From: Phyllobacterium zundukense
Lineage (GTDB): Bacteria; Pseudomonadota; Alphaproteobacteria; Rhizobiales; Rhizobiaceae
Assembly (NCBI RefSeq): GCF_002764115.1
Contig: NZ_CP017943.1
Span: forward strand, 372,001-436,000
Reading direction: 5' to 3'
Length of the DNA: 64,000 nucleotides
The position numbers were made by a program, and so were the translations under genes. The notes under the pieces are model-generated. The model made no database searches. It saw nothing but the letters and a program-made list of their open reading frames with translations, and had not been told where the DNA came from. How positions within the stretch are numbered: the stretch's first letter is position 1; each line of letters begins with the position of its first letter. Of the stretch, positions 46,123-55,515 are shown piece after piece.

Positions 46123-47289
46123 CTATGCGAACCGAGCCAAGGCGAATGCCTCAAGCAGTTCCTGGCGTTCACCAAGTGCCCACTTCGCGACAGATTCGCC
46201 CATTGCGGGGCCGAGTTTGAAGCCGTGCCCGCTCGATCCGGCGATGACGAAAAGGCCCTTTGCACCGGGTATTTCGTCAACGACTGGAAGGTGGTCCTCG
46301 CTCATATCGTATTGGCATGCATAGCCCGGGCGGATACCCAATTCTGCAATTTCTGGGGAGCGGGTCATGATATGCTCGATGGCCCAAACGGCCTCTTCCT
46401 GTGTGATCGTGCGGTCCAACTCGCCGGCGACCTCGAGGCGATAGTTCATCCGGCTGTGTTCTGCGGCCAGGGCTTCGTTCTCGATGCCAGTACCACCGCC
46501 GCCCCACGTTCCGATTAGGATTGTGTTCTCGCCTTCTGGCCGGGCATAGCAATTAGTTGTCTCGTCGACCCAGGAATGGGGGAGCAGCTTTCGTGCGATA
46601 CCAGGTGCGTCCATCACGGCCATGAAGTGACGCTCGATGAAGATCGGCAGGTTCACTCCAAGCTTGGCCACAAGTGCCTTAGACCAAACACCGGTCGCAA
46701 GTATCACTCGTTCGGTCGTAATGACCGTTCCGTCGCTGAGAGTTACGCCGGTGGTCTGCCCTTTGGTCACATGAATATCGGTAACGGAACGCCCACCCAG
46801 GAACTTAACACCGTTCGCGCGCGCTCGATGAACTAGTTCGTTTGTCGCCCCATAGGGATCGCAATGCCCAGATTCATCTTCCCATGCAGCGAAGGTTATC
46901 CCGTCCATGTTGAAGTGCGGCAGCAGCGCCGAGGCCTGGGCTCCGGTCAGTCCTTCAATTCGGCTGCCTTCTACATTGCGTATACGGTTAACCGCGTCAC
47001 GGTAGAGAGCCTCATTATCCGGGCCGCAGGCCCAAAGACAACCGGACTGATCGAAAGCGCCCGGAAGATCCTTCAAAATCTCGATACCGCGTTTTGCCAG
47101 CAAGGATTGCTCACGATCGAGATAAAACAAGTGGCACACGGCGGAGGATGACCCCGTCGGACCGGAAGCCGGGTGATCTGTTTCTACCTGGATCACGTTC
47201 AGCTTTTGACTGGACAGATAATATGCCGCACCCGCACCCGCGATTCCGGCGCCGACCACAAGCACGTCACAGCTGTATTTCTCGGTCAT
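46123..47289 (-). CDS. FAD-dependent amine/amino acid oxidoreductase (DAO family)
   Basis: 388 residues. FAD motif VLVVGAGIAGAGAAYYLSSQ at the N-terminus, HCDPYGATNELVHRARANGV, RVILATGVWSKALVAKLGV and a closing GLFVIAGSSGHGFKLGPAMG. Family includes PuuB-type gamma-glutamylputrescine oxidase, glycine oxidase and sarcosine/dimethylglycine oxidases. Together with the glutamine-synthetase-like gene (49.0 kb) it suggests oxidation of a gamma-glutamylated or N-methylated amine. Transcribed leftwards, after a 500-bp gap from the AraC gene. Confidence 0.88.
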   Translation of the reverse strand: MTEKYSCDVLVVGAGIAGAGAAYYLSSQKLNVIQVETDHPASGPTGSSSAVCHLFYLDREQSLLAKRGIEILKDLPGAFDQSGCLWACGPDNEALYRDAVNRIRNVEGSRIEGLTGAQASALLPHFNMDGITFAAWEDESGHCDPYGATNELVHRARANGVKFLGGRSVTDIHVTKGQTTGVTLSDGTVITTERVILATGVWSKALVAKLGVNLPIFIERHFMAVMDAPGIARKLLPHSWVDETTNCYARPEGENTILIGTWGGGGTGIENEALAAEHSRMNYRLEVAGELDRTITQEEAVWAIEHIMTRSPEIAELGIRPGYACQYDMSEDHLPVVDEIPGAKGLFVIAGSSGHGFKLGPAMGESVAKWALGERQELLEAFALARFA

Positions 47290-47806
47290 CTAGTTCTCCC
47301 GGGTCACTGCAAAACTAAAAGCATGCCGCAACCATGTCCCTTAAGGCGTGATCGCCCTCCTGGGAGCGATCCACCTGATGTTAAAGATAGAGGCATCTCC
47401 TCTCCCACAGGCTGCCAACAACCAGGGACCCAAGGCACGCCACTAACGTGCAGGCAATTGGCTCAAGCCCCTAAGTTCCGGTCATTCAGCAAATGCCTAT
47501 GAACAGGTTCGATAATAACGCTACTCTGGAAATATTTTTCTGTCCAGCCGATAATGAACATTCTTGACAAAATTTTTTCATACGAAGGACTCGCAAATGC
47601 TTGTAGGAGGGCCCGGTCGTCACCTTGACGGCAGCGCGGTCCTCTCTTCCTTCTTAGGCGGGTATTCATATCCCCTGCGGTCTGCGCGTTCGGCGGTCTG
47701 ACCGGGCAATGGAAAGCAGAGTCCAACAGGAGAATTTGCGCGTTCGATCCCGTCCACATAGCTTGGACGCACTGACGTTACTTCCTGTGCAACTAGGGGA
47801 TACATT
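47290..47806. other. Non-coding gap between the FAD oxidase and the GlxA regulator
   Basis: No gene, RNA or repeat recognised in about 500 bases. Minus-strand frames here have no ribosome site. It likely contains the promoter of the FAD oxidase; no clear -35/-10 pair was identified. Confidence 0.4.
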
Positions 47807-48859
47807 TCAATGCGAGACCTGAGGCAGGTCAGCACGAAGTGGGGCCGGCCGAAAGCGTCCTAACTGCTGCTTGCTCGCGTTCCGCCGCTCTGCCGCCGCA
47901 AATCGTTCCTGTTGTGGGGTACGTCCGTAGCTCTCGCGGTATGACCTTGAGAAATGGGATGCGGAGACGAAACCGCACGCGATTGCGATGTCGACCATTG
48001 GAAGTGCGGAGTTCAGAATGAGCAAATGAGCGCGCTCAAGTCTTAATCCGCGATAATATCGGGCTGGTGAGCATCCTAGCTCATGCAGAAAAAGACGCTC
48101 GATGTGCCGTCGGGAGAGGCCACTGAACGCTGCCAATCTTTCCAGGGGTACTGGTTCGGCGATGGCGGCTTCCATCTTCTCGACGATTTTCAGCAATGCA
48201 TCGTTGTTGATGCCAAAGCGCGTCTGAAGCGGTATTCGTTGACGCTCTCCGGGCTCCCGAATACGCGAGGCGATTGCTTTTTCACATACACGGCCTGCAA
48301 TGGAAATCTCGTGGTCCCGATCAATGATCCGAAGGAACATATCAAAAGCCGCCTCACCTCCCGAGCAGGAATATAAGTCGCCGTCGATTTCGTAAGCAGT
48401 TTGGACCGCTTCTACGCTCGGAAACACCTCAAGAAAGGAAGGGAATTGTTCCCAGTGCACCGCACATCTTCGCCCATTTGCTAGCCCTGTCTGTGCAAAA
48501 GCAAAGATGCCACTTGCAATACCAGCCAAGCCTAGTTTTTGAGCCCGGCATTCCCGCAGCCAGGTATGAAGGGCTCGGTAGCGTTGAGGAGGGCGCCCAC
48601 CCCCGACAACGACCGCCACGGATGGCGGCCCGCTCTTGCCGATTAGTATACGCTCATCGGCAAGAGACGTGTCGGCGGAAACTACTACTCCGCAGTTCGA
48701 GTGGACCGGGTGACCGTCATCTGAAGCCACGCGCCACAAATACACGTCCGATCCGATCACCTCATTCGCGAGCCTGAGTGCTTCGATTGCTGATGAGAAT
48801 GCCTGAAGGGAGAAATCAGGTAGCAAATACAGGCTAAACAGACGGTTTACTATCGTCAT
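47807..48859 (-). CDS. GlxA/AraC-family regulator with DJ-1/PfpI (GATase1-like) domain
   Basis: 350 residues from MTIVNRLFSLYLLPDFSLQA, chosen because GGAGGGG lies about ten bases upstream; upstream starts add an unconserved tail. Residues 5-180 form the GATase1-like domain (FSLYLLPDFSLQAFSSAIEAL, GIASGIFAFAQTGLA), lacking the catalytic Cys context of real amidases. An AraC HTH pair follows at about 225-325 (RLAAFSGLSRRHIERLFLHE, VDIAIACGFVSASHFSRSYR). Homologues (GbdR, ArgR-type, CdhR) sense quaternary amines or arginine and control their catabolism. It is a good candidate regulator of the surrounding amine genes. Confidence 0.9.
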   Translation of the reverse strand: MTIVNRLFSLYLLPDFSLQAFSSAIEALRLANEVIGSDVYLWRVASDDGHPVHSNCGVVVSADTSLADERILIGKSGPPSVAVVVGGGRPPQRYRALHTWLRECRAQKLGLAGIASGIFAFAQTGLANGRRCAVHWEQFPSFLEVFPSVEAVQTAYEIDGDLYSCSGGEAAFDMFLRIIDRDHEISIAGRVCEKAIASRIREPGERQRIPLQTRFGINNDALLKIVEKMEAAIAEPVPLERLAAFSGLSRRHIERLFLHELGCSPARYYRGLRLERAHLLILNSALPMVDIAIACGFVSASHFSRSYRESYGRTPQQERFAAAERRNASKQQLGRFRPAPLRADLPQVSH

Positions 48860-49004
48860 TTCGGCATTTCCCCTCCCTCGTGAACTTGCTTGTTCAGATT
48901 GACTGAAGTTCATTGACGCCTTGGCGTTATGTGACCTAGCTCGCTCCACAAGTCGCCAGCGCTAACGGTGAGCCACGCTTCATATTGGGCGTTTTACACT
49001 ATCA

Positions 49005-50318
49005 TCAATACACTTCTGCATATGCGGCGCAGCGAGCTTTGGCGTCTAGATCTCCCAAGTATGCGATCTCGGCACGCTTGTGGGTGGTGTATATCGAGGC
49101 GAAGCTGGCCGGGAACCAGCGAGTGACGACGTCGTTCTGCTCGAAGCGTTGTAACGCCTCTTCAAGCGATTGCGGCAGCCTCTTGTATCCGCGAGCAGAG
49201 AGGTCATCTTCTGACAAGACGGACAGATCCTCCTGCGTTACCCCAGGGGCAGGCAACTCGTCTTCGATGCCCTGGGCACCCGCATAAATAATTGCGGCCA
49301 GGGCCAGATGGGGCGATGCGGTTGCATCTGCCGCCCGATATTCGAAGTTATATTGCCGTGCGATCTTTTCGGGATCGACGGACGTGACGGGGCATATCCG
49401 CACTGATGCTTCGCGGTCACGGAAGCCAAGATTGTTGTATGCGGCGCTCCAGCGGTTTGGTGTCAGCCGCAGATATGAGATGTCGGATGGAGCCGTCAAT
49501 GCGACAATAGAATCGAGATACTTGAGCACACCCGCAATGAACGACGCTGTTACTTTGGACATACCAGAAGGGCCGTTCTCGTCATAGGTAACGGGCGTGC
49601 TATGCTCATCCAGAAAACTCATATGAATATGAACCCCGTTCCCGACGCTAGTGGGATCGAGGATAGGCGCAAAGGTTACTTGCTCGCCGCAACGTTGAGC
49701 CGTCATCCGGGTCAATTCCCGAAGGATCAGTGCCTGGTCAGCAGAGCGGTGACCTTGAGCCGGACCGTTGGTAACTTCGTACTGATTGGGGCCAAATTCC
49801 TTCATAAAGGTATCAGGCGTCAGACCCGCGCAGGCGAGAGCCGACATGAGGGCCTCTCCAAATTGCCGCTGTCGTGTAAAGCCGCGCAAGCTGTAGCCAT
49901 CCGCGAAAGAATTGGAGGAGTTACGCATCTGAAATTCATGTTCGAACGCGCTGACGAGGTGAATGCCGCCCGATAGCCGGAGGCGTTCAAGCGCCGCCTT
50001 TAGAATCGAGCGGGTGCAGCAGTCCCACGCGCGACCGTCGAGATCTGTGATATCGCCCAGCATAAAACGCTCGACTGGTCCGCTGTCTTCGAAGTCGATC
50101 TCAACGCGCGCTTCGGGGTCGGGGATCAAGAGCAGGTCACCGAGCGAGCCGAAAGGGCTTGGGGCAATCGCGTCGAAACAAGTGATCATCACGTTCGTCG
50201 GTGTCCAGCCGATGCCACGCTTGAGGCGCTTGTCCAAGTCTGAAACCGGAAACGCTTTTCCGCGTGTTCTGCCGGCGAAATCGGACATGGCTGCAAAGAT
50301 AAGGGGGTTAGAGATCAT
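49005..50318 (-). CDS. Glutamine synthetase-like gamma-glutamyl-amine ligase (PuuA/GlnT type)
   Basis: 437 residues. GS-fold catalytic blocks: VSAFEHEFQMR (metal Glu), KEFGPNQYEVTNGPAQG, GNGVHIHMSFLDE (His), RLTPNRWSAAYNN and RDREASVRICPV (Arg). The adenylylation loop of housekeeping GS is absent. PuuA, IpuC and GlnT-type relatives join glutamate to putrescine, isopropylamine, ethanolamine and similar amines. Divergent from the amidohydrolase pair at 50.8 kb across a palindromic region. The amine partner is not predictable. Confidence 0.88.
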   Translation of the reverse strand: MISNPLIFAAMSDFAGRTRGKAFPVSDLDKRLKRGIGWTPTNVMITCFDAIAPSPFGSLGDLLLIPDPEARVEIDFEDSGPVERFMLGDITDLDGRAWDCCTRSILKAALERLRLSGGIHLVSAFEHEFQMRNSSNSFADGYSLRGFTRQRQFGEALMSALACAGLTPDTFMKEFGPNQYEVTNGPAQGHRSADQALILRELTRMTAQRCGEQVTFAPILDPTSVGNGVHIHMSFLDEHSTPVTYDENGPSGMSKVTASFIAGVLKYLDSIVALTAPSDISYLRLTPNRWSAAYNNLGFRDREASVRICPVTSVDPEKIARQYNFEYRAADATASPHLALAAIIYAGAQGIEDELPAPGVTQEDLSVLSEDDLSARGYKRLPQSLEEALQRFEQNDVVTRWFPASFASIYTTHKRAEIAYLGDLDAKARCAAYAEVY

Positions 50319-50798
50319 TGATATCCTCTTTCAACTAGGTCCAAGCAAGCCCCAGCACCGTTCCAAGTTCTTGAGACAATCGGGCTGCCTGGCGAAATTC
50401 ATCCTTGGGGGCAAGATGTCGATGGTATGTCCGACTAGATGGAAAACCAAGTTACCTTGTTTGCACTCATTGGTCAGTCTCATCGAAGAGTGTCCTCGCG
50501 CGCAAAATCGCTCGCGAGGCACCTGAAGAAAACTGCTGTTCAGTTGGCACAATCTTCGATCGACACCGGCCTGCCGTTGCTCCCTTATTGCCAGAATGCT
50601 CGATGAAAATTATTTGTCAATTAAAATTTTTGGATTGACAATGAAATAAAAATGTCGTCCTTTCCAGGCCACCACAATTTGAGAAGGCGCAGCCTGACGG
50701 TGCCTCATGGGGTGAAGCTTTCGCGCCCACCTTAGCTCATGACGCATCGAGGTTCAGCCGTCGGAAGCTTCTAAATTTTCGAAAGAACAGGTAATGGC
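50319..50798. other. Divergent regulatory region between GS-like ligase and amidohydrolase genes
   Basis: About 480 bases without a supported gene. Contains the palindrome at 50614-50641 in an AT-rich stretch. The AT-richness contrasts with the flanking genes and suggests promoters for both directions. Confidence 0.5.
50614..50641. promoter_or_regulatory. Palindromic operator candidate
   Basis: Perfect 8-bp inverted repeat TTGTCAAT (50614-50621) and ATTGACAA (50634-50641) with a 12-bp AT-rich spacer. The right arm contains a consensus-like -35 (TTGACA, 50635-50640), so a bound repressor would block a rightward promoter. Candidate ligand-responsive factors are the RpiR proteins or the GlxA regulator nearby. 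Confidence 0.5.
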
Positions 50799-51575
50799 AT
50801 GAAGCAAGGTTACGATGCACTCGACTTGTTGACGCCGGACGATCCAGCGCCGGTCGACGTCGTCAATCCCGATGGTTCAAGTCCCGTGCTTCTCGTCTGT
50901 GAGCACGCGGGGCAGGCGATTCCCGCTTCCCTTAGAGGCTTGGGCATCACGCGAGAGGTGCTCAACGAGCATGTCGGCTGGGATATAGGGGCAGCAGCCG
51001 TAGCTCGTCTTTTGGCGCAGCAGCTTGACGCGGTTGCCATTCTTCAACCTTACAGCCGCCTGGTTATAGACTGCAATAGGCCGCCCGACGCATCCGATGC
51101 GATCCCCGCAGTCAGTGATGGTATGGTAATACCAGGCAATCAAGACATCGCGAACGCCCATCGTATGACACGAAAGGCTCAGATATTCGAACCCTTCCAT
51201 GCAGAGATTGACCGCCACTTGGACAGTGGTCGACATAAACTCGCGATATCGATCCACAGCTTCACGCCGTGCATGAACAATGTCTCACGTCCCTGGGACA
51301 TCGGCTTTCTATTTCGTTTTGATACGAAAACCTCAGAATATCTGAGGAAATCTGTGACGGTTCAATCCCCTGACATCGTTGTAGGAATGAATGAACCGTA
51401 CGAGATCAGCGACACCTCTGACTGGTTCGTGCCTCGTCATGCGGAGGCTCGTGGGATCGATCATAGCCTCATCGAAATCCGCAACGACCATCTCCGGACG
51501 ATTGAAGGTCAAAGGCGCTGGGCCGATATTGTGGCTAGATCCATTGAGGATTTTTTGAACGAGGACCAAAGATGA
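50799..51575 (+). CDS. N-formylglutamate amidohydrolase family protein
   Basis: 258 residues, starting MKQGYDALDLLTPDDPAPVD. Conserved VLLVCEHAGQAIPASLRGLG (metal-ligand region), EHVGWDIGAAAVARLLA, LQPYSRLVIDCNRP, LAISIHSFTPCMN and the C-terminal LIEIRNDHLRTIEGQRRWAD. Named for HutG-type formylglutamate deformylases, but many members sit in other catabolic clusters. The next gene overlaps by four bases, giving a two-hydrolase operon. In this setting it may cleave an N-acyl or gamma-glutamyl amide; the substrate is unproven. Confidence 0.88.
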   Translation: MKQGYDALDLLTPDDPAPVDVVNPDGSSPVLLVCEHAGQAIPASLRGLGITREVLNEHVGWDIGAAAVARLLAQQLDAVAILQPYSRLVIDCNRPPDASDAIPAVSDGMVIPGNQDIANAHRMTRKAQIFEPFHAEIDRHLDSGRHKLAISIHSFTPCMNNVSRPWDIGFLFRFDTKTSEYLRKSVTVQSPDIVVGMNEPYEISDTSDWFVPRHAEARGIDHSLIEIRNDHLRTIEGQRRWADIVARSIEDFLNEDQR

Positions 51576-52240
51576 ACCTTACACGCGACCTACCCCTGGT
51601 GCCGGAGCAGTCGGCCCTCTTGTTTATTGATGTGCAGAACTTTGGCGCCCACCGCGAAGGGGCTGAATTCGTTGGCCTTTCGGAGGCCGAGTTTGAAGCC
51701 AAATACAGCTGGTATTTCAACGAACTTGACGCCCGTGTCATCCCCAATATGCAATCGTTACAGGCGGCTTTCCGTAAAGCAAAAGCCGAAGTGATGTACA
51801 CGACAATCGAGAGCTTGACGCTTGATGGACGGGACCGATCCCTCGACTACAAAATTACTGGCTTTCATGTTCCTAAAGGTTCATGGGACGGCAAGGTAAT
51901 TGATCAACTCGCTGTAGAAGGCGACGAGATCGTGCTGCCGAAAACTTCTTCTTCAGTATTCATCTCTACCAACATAGATTATGTCCTACGAAATCTCGGC
52001 ATTCGGCAGTTGGTGATCTCCGGGCTGGTCACCGACCAATGCGTAGAAGGCGCCATCCGAGATGCTTGCGATCTTGGCTATCTCGTTACGCAAGTTACAG
52101 ACGCGTGCCTCACCTATACGCAGGAACGCCACGATAACTCCGTACGCGCGATCAAAGGATATTGTCGACAAGTGACGACAAAGGAACTCATCACAGAACT
52201 ACGAACCGCAGCTCGATCTCACCAGCCCGCAGATCAATGA
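51572..52240 (+). CDS. Isochorismatase-family cysteine hydrolase
   Basis: 222 residues. Catalytic triad of the family: Asp in ALLFIDVQNFGAHREG, Lys in VLPKTSSSVFISTNIDYVLR and Cys in VISGLVTDQCVEGAIRDACD. Extended N-terminus and YNF-type loop resemble N-carbamoylsarcosine amidase and ureidoacrylate amidohydrolase rather than plain nicotinamidases. Overlaps the preceding amidohydrolase (ATGA). Likely releases ammonia or an amine from an amide or carbamoyl intermediate. Confidence 0.9.
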   Translation: MNLTRDLPLVPEQSALLFIDVQNFGAHREGAEFVGLSEAEFEAKYSWYFNELDARVIPNMQSLQAAFRKAKAEVMYTTIESLTLDGRDRSLDYKITGFHVPKGSWDGKVIDQLAVEGDEIVLPKTSSSVFISTNIDYVLRNLGIRQLVISGLVTDQCVEGAIRDACDLGYLVTQVTDACLTYTQERHDNSVRAIKGYCRQVTTKELITELRTAARSHQPADQ

Positions 52241-52530
52241 CCAGATATCGTTTGACGCAAGGCTCTTTGGAGATGGCCTAAGCGCGCCTTGATCCGACGA
52301 CACGTAGTTTAGCGCATCTCACTTGGAAGGGACCGCGTTTACCACATCGCTTAACTGCGACAGCTGGAATTTTTAGGCTGGGTGCCGGGAATATGGATAA
52401 GACATGAGAATGCACACTATCCCGCGCCAACGGAGAAACACTGTTTACTTGATACCCTTGTTTCAGTACCGCATACTCCAGCTGCTTTTGGTGGCAAATT
52501 TGCAGAGTGGTCGAGCTACTGGAGAAGATT

Positions 52531-53418
52531 ATGACGAATAGCGCAATTGCGGGCGAGACGGTAAGGGAACAAATACGGAGATCGGCGGAATCACTTACCG
52601 CCACCGAGCGTCGCCTGTCCGCGCTGATATTGTCCAACTATCCGTTCGCTGGCCTTGAGCCAATTCAGGTGATTGCCGCCGCCTCCAACGTTTCTGCGCC
52701 TTCTATCTCACGATTTGTTACCAAACTAGGCTATCAAGGCCTGCAGGATTTTCAGCAGCAACTTATCAAGGAATTGAAACAGGGGCAGAAGTCCCCTCTG
52801 GATTTGCGCACTACGACACACCCCCTGGCAGACGACTTTTTCGAAAAGTTTACTGAGAAGTCCACGGAGTTGTTGAGGGCATCAGCACGATCAATAACAA
52901 TCGACCAGTTTGAGAGGGTGGGATCACTTCTGGCGGATCCCAAGTCCGAGATCTTTACCTTAGGCGGACGCATCAGCGACTTGGTCGCGCAATACCTATC
53001 TCGCCATCTGAAGCAGATCCGCCCAGGGGTCCATCAAGTCTCATCTGAAGATGATTGGTGGCCGGAGTACATCCTGAGGATGCGACAGAAAGACGTATTA
53101 GTTCTTGTAGATTTCCGCAGATACCAGCGTTCTCTGGAAGATTTCGCCGCAAGAGCATCGAAACACTGTGGAATAAAGATTGTGTTAATAACGGATCGAT
53201 GGATGTCGCCAATCTCGAAATACGCGGGAGAGGTTCTGCCGCTGCACATTGAAAATGACACTGCATTCGATAGCAACATTGCCGCTTTCTCGTTGATCGA
53301 AGCACTCTTAACACGGGTCGCGGAGGCAAATTGGTCGCAGGCCAGCCAGCGTATAAAACAATGGGATTCTTTGAGGAGCCCCCCTTCCCCGCACACAGAT
53401 GCAAAGGACACTCCATAG
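52531..53418 (+). CDS. RpiR/MurR-family regulator (HTH + SIS), first paralogue
   Basis: 295 residues from MTNSAIAGETVREQIRRSAE (GGAGAAG seven bases upstream). N-terminal HTH_6 (LTATERRLSALILSNYPFAG, ASNVSAPSISRFVTKLGYQG, LQDFQQQLI) and a C-terminal SIS fold (IFTLGGRISDLVAQYLSRHL, DVLVLVDFRRYQRS, IVLITDRWMSPISKYA). The SIS core lacks the usual Ser/Thr-rich phosphosugar loop, so the ligand may not be a sugar phosphate. Convergent with a clear paralogue at 53530-54483. Confidence 0.9.
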   Translation: MTNSAIAGETVREQIRRSAESLTATERRLSALILSNYPFAGLEPIQVIAAASNVSAPSISRFVTKLGYQGLQDFQQQLIKELKQGQKSPLDLRTTTHPLADDFFEKFTEKSTELLRASARSITIDQFERVGSLLADPKSEIFTLGGRISDLVAQYLSRHLKQIRPGVHQVSSEDDWWPEYILRMRQKDVLVLVDFRRYQRSLEDFAARASKHCGIKIVLITDRWMSPISKYAGEVLPLHIENDTAFDSNIAAFSLIEALLTRVAEANWSQASQRIKQWDSLRSPPSPHTDAKDTP

Positions 53419-53529
53419 CTGGGAGTCCTCCAATGGGAATATTAGATCCCTGACTCACATTTTACCGTAGGTACGCCTTAACACCATCGGTACTCGCAGC
53501 CGAGACCATACGTTTCGCATCGCAGGTTG

Positions 53530-54483
53530 CTAAACATCTTTGTCTCCTTCGATTTCCCGCAAACCGTATCTTTGCCTCGTGCGTGATTGTGATCCGTTGT
53601 TCCCTGCGGTGGTTTTTTCCTTCTCTAGCGGAACACTCACCTTCGATCTAATCGTTTCGAGTTCTTCGATGCGGCTGCGCGTCCGCTTGTCCCCCAAGGC
53701 CAGTATCTGGGCTACCACCGCTTCAATCTGCGCCACGGGAGGGGCCATTGTATCGTAAGGTGAATTGACTTCGATCGGGGAGACTAGAGTTATTTCTGAG
53801 AATTCGGAGATAGGTGAGAGCCAAGGATCCGTGAAAAGAAGAATGCGAACGCGACGAGCCGCCGCCTGTTCTGCGAAGGTAATGACGTCGACCTGGTAGC
53901 GGCGGTAATCGAAGACGACCAAGAGGTCCCGCTTTCCCAAGTCGACTAACACATCAAGTTGCTGTGCCGATAACGTCTCGACATGGTACACGCCGGGCCG
54001 GAATTGAGACAAATAACTTGCCAACAAACCTGCGACATGGCGGCTGAAGCGCCCGCCGAGCAGCACGACCCTTCCTTTGGTATCCATGATAAGACGCGCC
54101 GCCCGTTCATATGTTATTAGGGGCGTAGAAGTCAGAGCCTTGTGTAGGGTGCCCGCAACAGATTTCATGTACGCAATGGCAGCTCCCTGTTCGCTGTCAC
54201 TGCCTATGTCTGGCCGCTTAGCCTCCATCATCAGCAGCGGTGAATGCAACCTTGCTTCAACATCTGCTAATAACCGCTGCTGAAAGTCAGGAAAGCCATT
54301 GAAGCCGAGCTTGACGGCTAACCTAACGACGGTTGGATCGCTGACGCCGGCGCGCTTTGCCAGGCTAGTAGCGGTTCCGAGCCCAGCTGTCGGATAATCA
54401 GTCAGTAGCACCTGTATGATCCGCTCCTCCGACGGGGTTAATGAGACGGCGCCCTGCAACAACGTATCCCTAACGTTCATCAA
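53530..54483 (-). CDS. RpiR/MurR-family regulator (HTH + SIS), second paralogue
   Basis: 317 residues. HTH_6 (LTPSEERIIQVLLTDYPTAG, AGVSDPTVVRLAVKLGFNG, FPDFQQRLLADV) and SIS (VVLLGGRFSRHVAGLLASYL, DLLVVFDYRRYQVD, ILLFTDPWLSPISEFS). Aligns throughout with the neighbouring paralogue, including the FRPGVYHV/IRPGVHQV and DxRRYQ motifs. It has an extra basic tail (QSRTRQRYGLREIEGDKDV). The inverted, convergent pair suggests local duplication. Confidence 0.9.
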   Translation of the reverse strand: MMNVRDTLLQGAVSLTPSEERIIQVLLTDYPTAGLGTATSLAKRAGVSDPTVVRLAVKLGFNGFPDFQQRLLADVEARLHSPLLMMEAKRPDIGSDSEQGAAIAYMKSVAGTLHKALTSTPLITYERAARLIMDTKGRVVLLGGRFSRHVAGLLASYLSQFRPGVYHVETLSAQQLDVLVDLGKRDLLVVFDYRRYQVDVITFAEQAAARRVRILLFTDPWLSPISEFSEITLVSPIEVNSPYDTMAPPVAQIEAVVAQILALGDKRTRSRIEELETIRSKVSVPLEKEKTTAGNNGSQSRTRQRYGLREIEGDKDV

Positions 54484-55011
54484 TGTTCTCCAGCACTAGG
54501 TTGAAGAGAAGATTACAGTCTTTTTCTTGACGCGTCGACCTGTAAGAATTTTATCACACTTTACCAACTGGAAAAATCATCGACGTTCAGCGATCGTTGC
54601 GGCTGCTGAGGCCAGCACCACGGGACCCACTAGAGATTCCAGCCGTCCTCGCTCGCTAGATGTGGTTGTAACGTGACTAGCACAACGCCGCAGCTGGTTT
54701 GACGCCGCACGAGCGGCTCTAGCTATCAGAATTGCCCCAAGCTTCGGCAACTCAAAGGGCGCCACCTGCCCGTTCAATCAGGTTGCAGGAATGTAGCCAT
54801 TTCTACGTTCGTTTCATAAATAACATTTCTTGAAGAGATATTGACACGGATCACTAAGACCGATATTTTGGCTCTTACGAATGAATTGGAGATAGATCCA
54901 GTGGCGGCATCGCGAGTATCTGCGACTGGGCATTCGGTCGTCTTTATTGGCTGAGTCTGCGATGCCTTGTCTGATCGTCAGCCTTCAAATCGGAATAGAG
55001 AGGTTTCCGAA
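54484..55011. other. Intergenic region between rpiR2 and the ferritin-like gene
   Basis: About 530 bases. A minus-strand frame at 54577-54777 starts at TTG, has no ribosome site and matches nothing I recognise. The sequence is AT-richer near 54800-54900 (ATTGACACGG at about 54839), where a promoter for the plus-strand gene might lie. Confidence 0.4.
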
Positions 55012-55515
55012 ATGCATTCTTCTCAGGACCCATCGTACGAAGATCGGCTGCTTAGCGCCTATGAGGGCGAAATTCTCGGCGAAGCGTTCTTTGCAACTCT
55101 TGCCCACGAAGCTGAAGCGGACCAGACGCGAACTAAGTTGCAGCATTTGGCGGCTATCGAACGAATGGTTGCAGGAGCTCTTTCGCCAGTTATTGCCCGC
55201 CGCAGCCTTGAACCGAAAAGAAAAGAAGAGCTGGCAGCTCAGGGGCGTAAGGAAGCCATTGACTATCTCGGCTTGGACTGGACTGAGTTCGCCATAAAAC
55301 TGCGGGACCTCTTGCTTCCTTTTCTTGCAGAGTTTGAAGGCTTGCTTGCCGATGCCCCAAGCGCTGATGAACCTCTTGTTCAGCTACTTGTTGACCACGA
55401 AGCTGCGCTCATCGCATTCGCGAGAACCGAAGGTGAAGATGAACGCGACGGCAGCATCCATCTGGACGAATTCGTTCGTCGATACAGCGGCTATTTTGGC
55501 GACGCCCTTAGTTAG
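55012..55515 (+). CDS. Helical protein, possibly ferritin-like
   Basis: 167 residues from MHSSQDPSYEDRLLSAYEGE. The pattern SAYEGEILGEAFFATLAHEA, TKLQHLAAIERMVAGALSPV and LLVDHEAALIAFARTEGEDE gives four long helices with Glu/His pairs (EGE..GE, HEAE, DHEAAL), reminiscent of ferritin-like/MiaE-like diiron folds, but exact metal ligands cannot be confirmed. It precedes the malyl-CoA lyase operon by about 320 bp, same strand. Function unknown. Confidence 0.65.
   Translation: MHSSQDPSYEDRLLSAYEGEILGEAFFATLAHEAEADQTRTKLQHLAAIERMVAGALSPVIARRSLEPKRKEELAAQGRKEAIDYLGLDWTEFAIKLRDLLLPFLAEFEGLLADAPSADEPLVQLLVDHEAALIAFARTEGEDERDGSIHLDEFVRRYSGYFGDALS

Noticed and set aside
54577..54777. 66-codon minus-strand frame starting at TTG
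   Set aside because: No ribosome site, no recognisable motif, located in an intergenic region.
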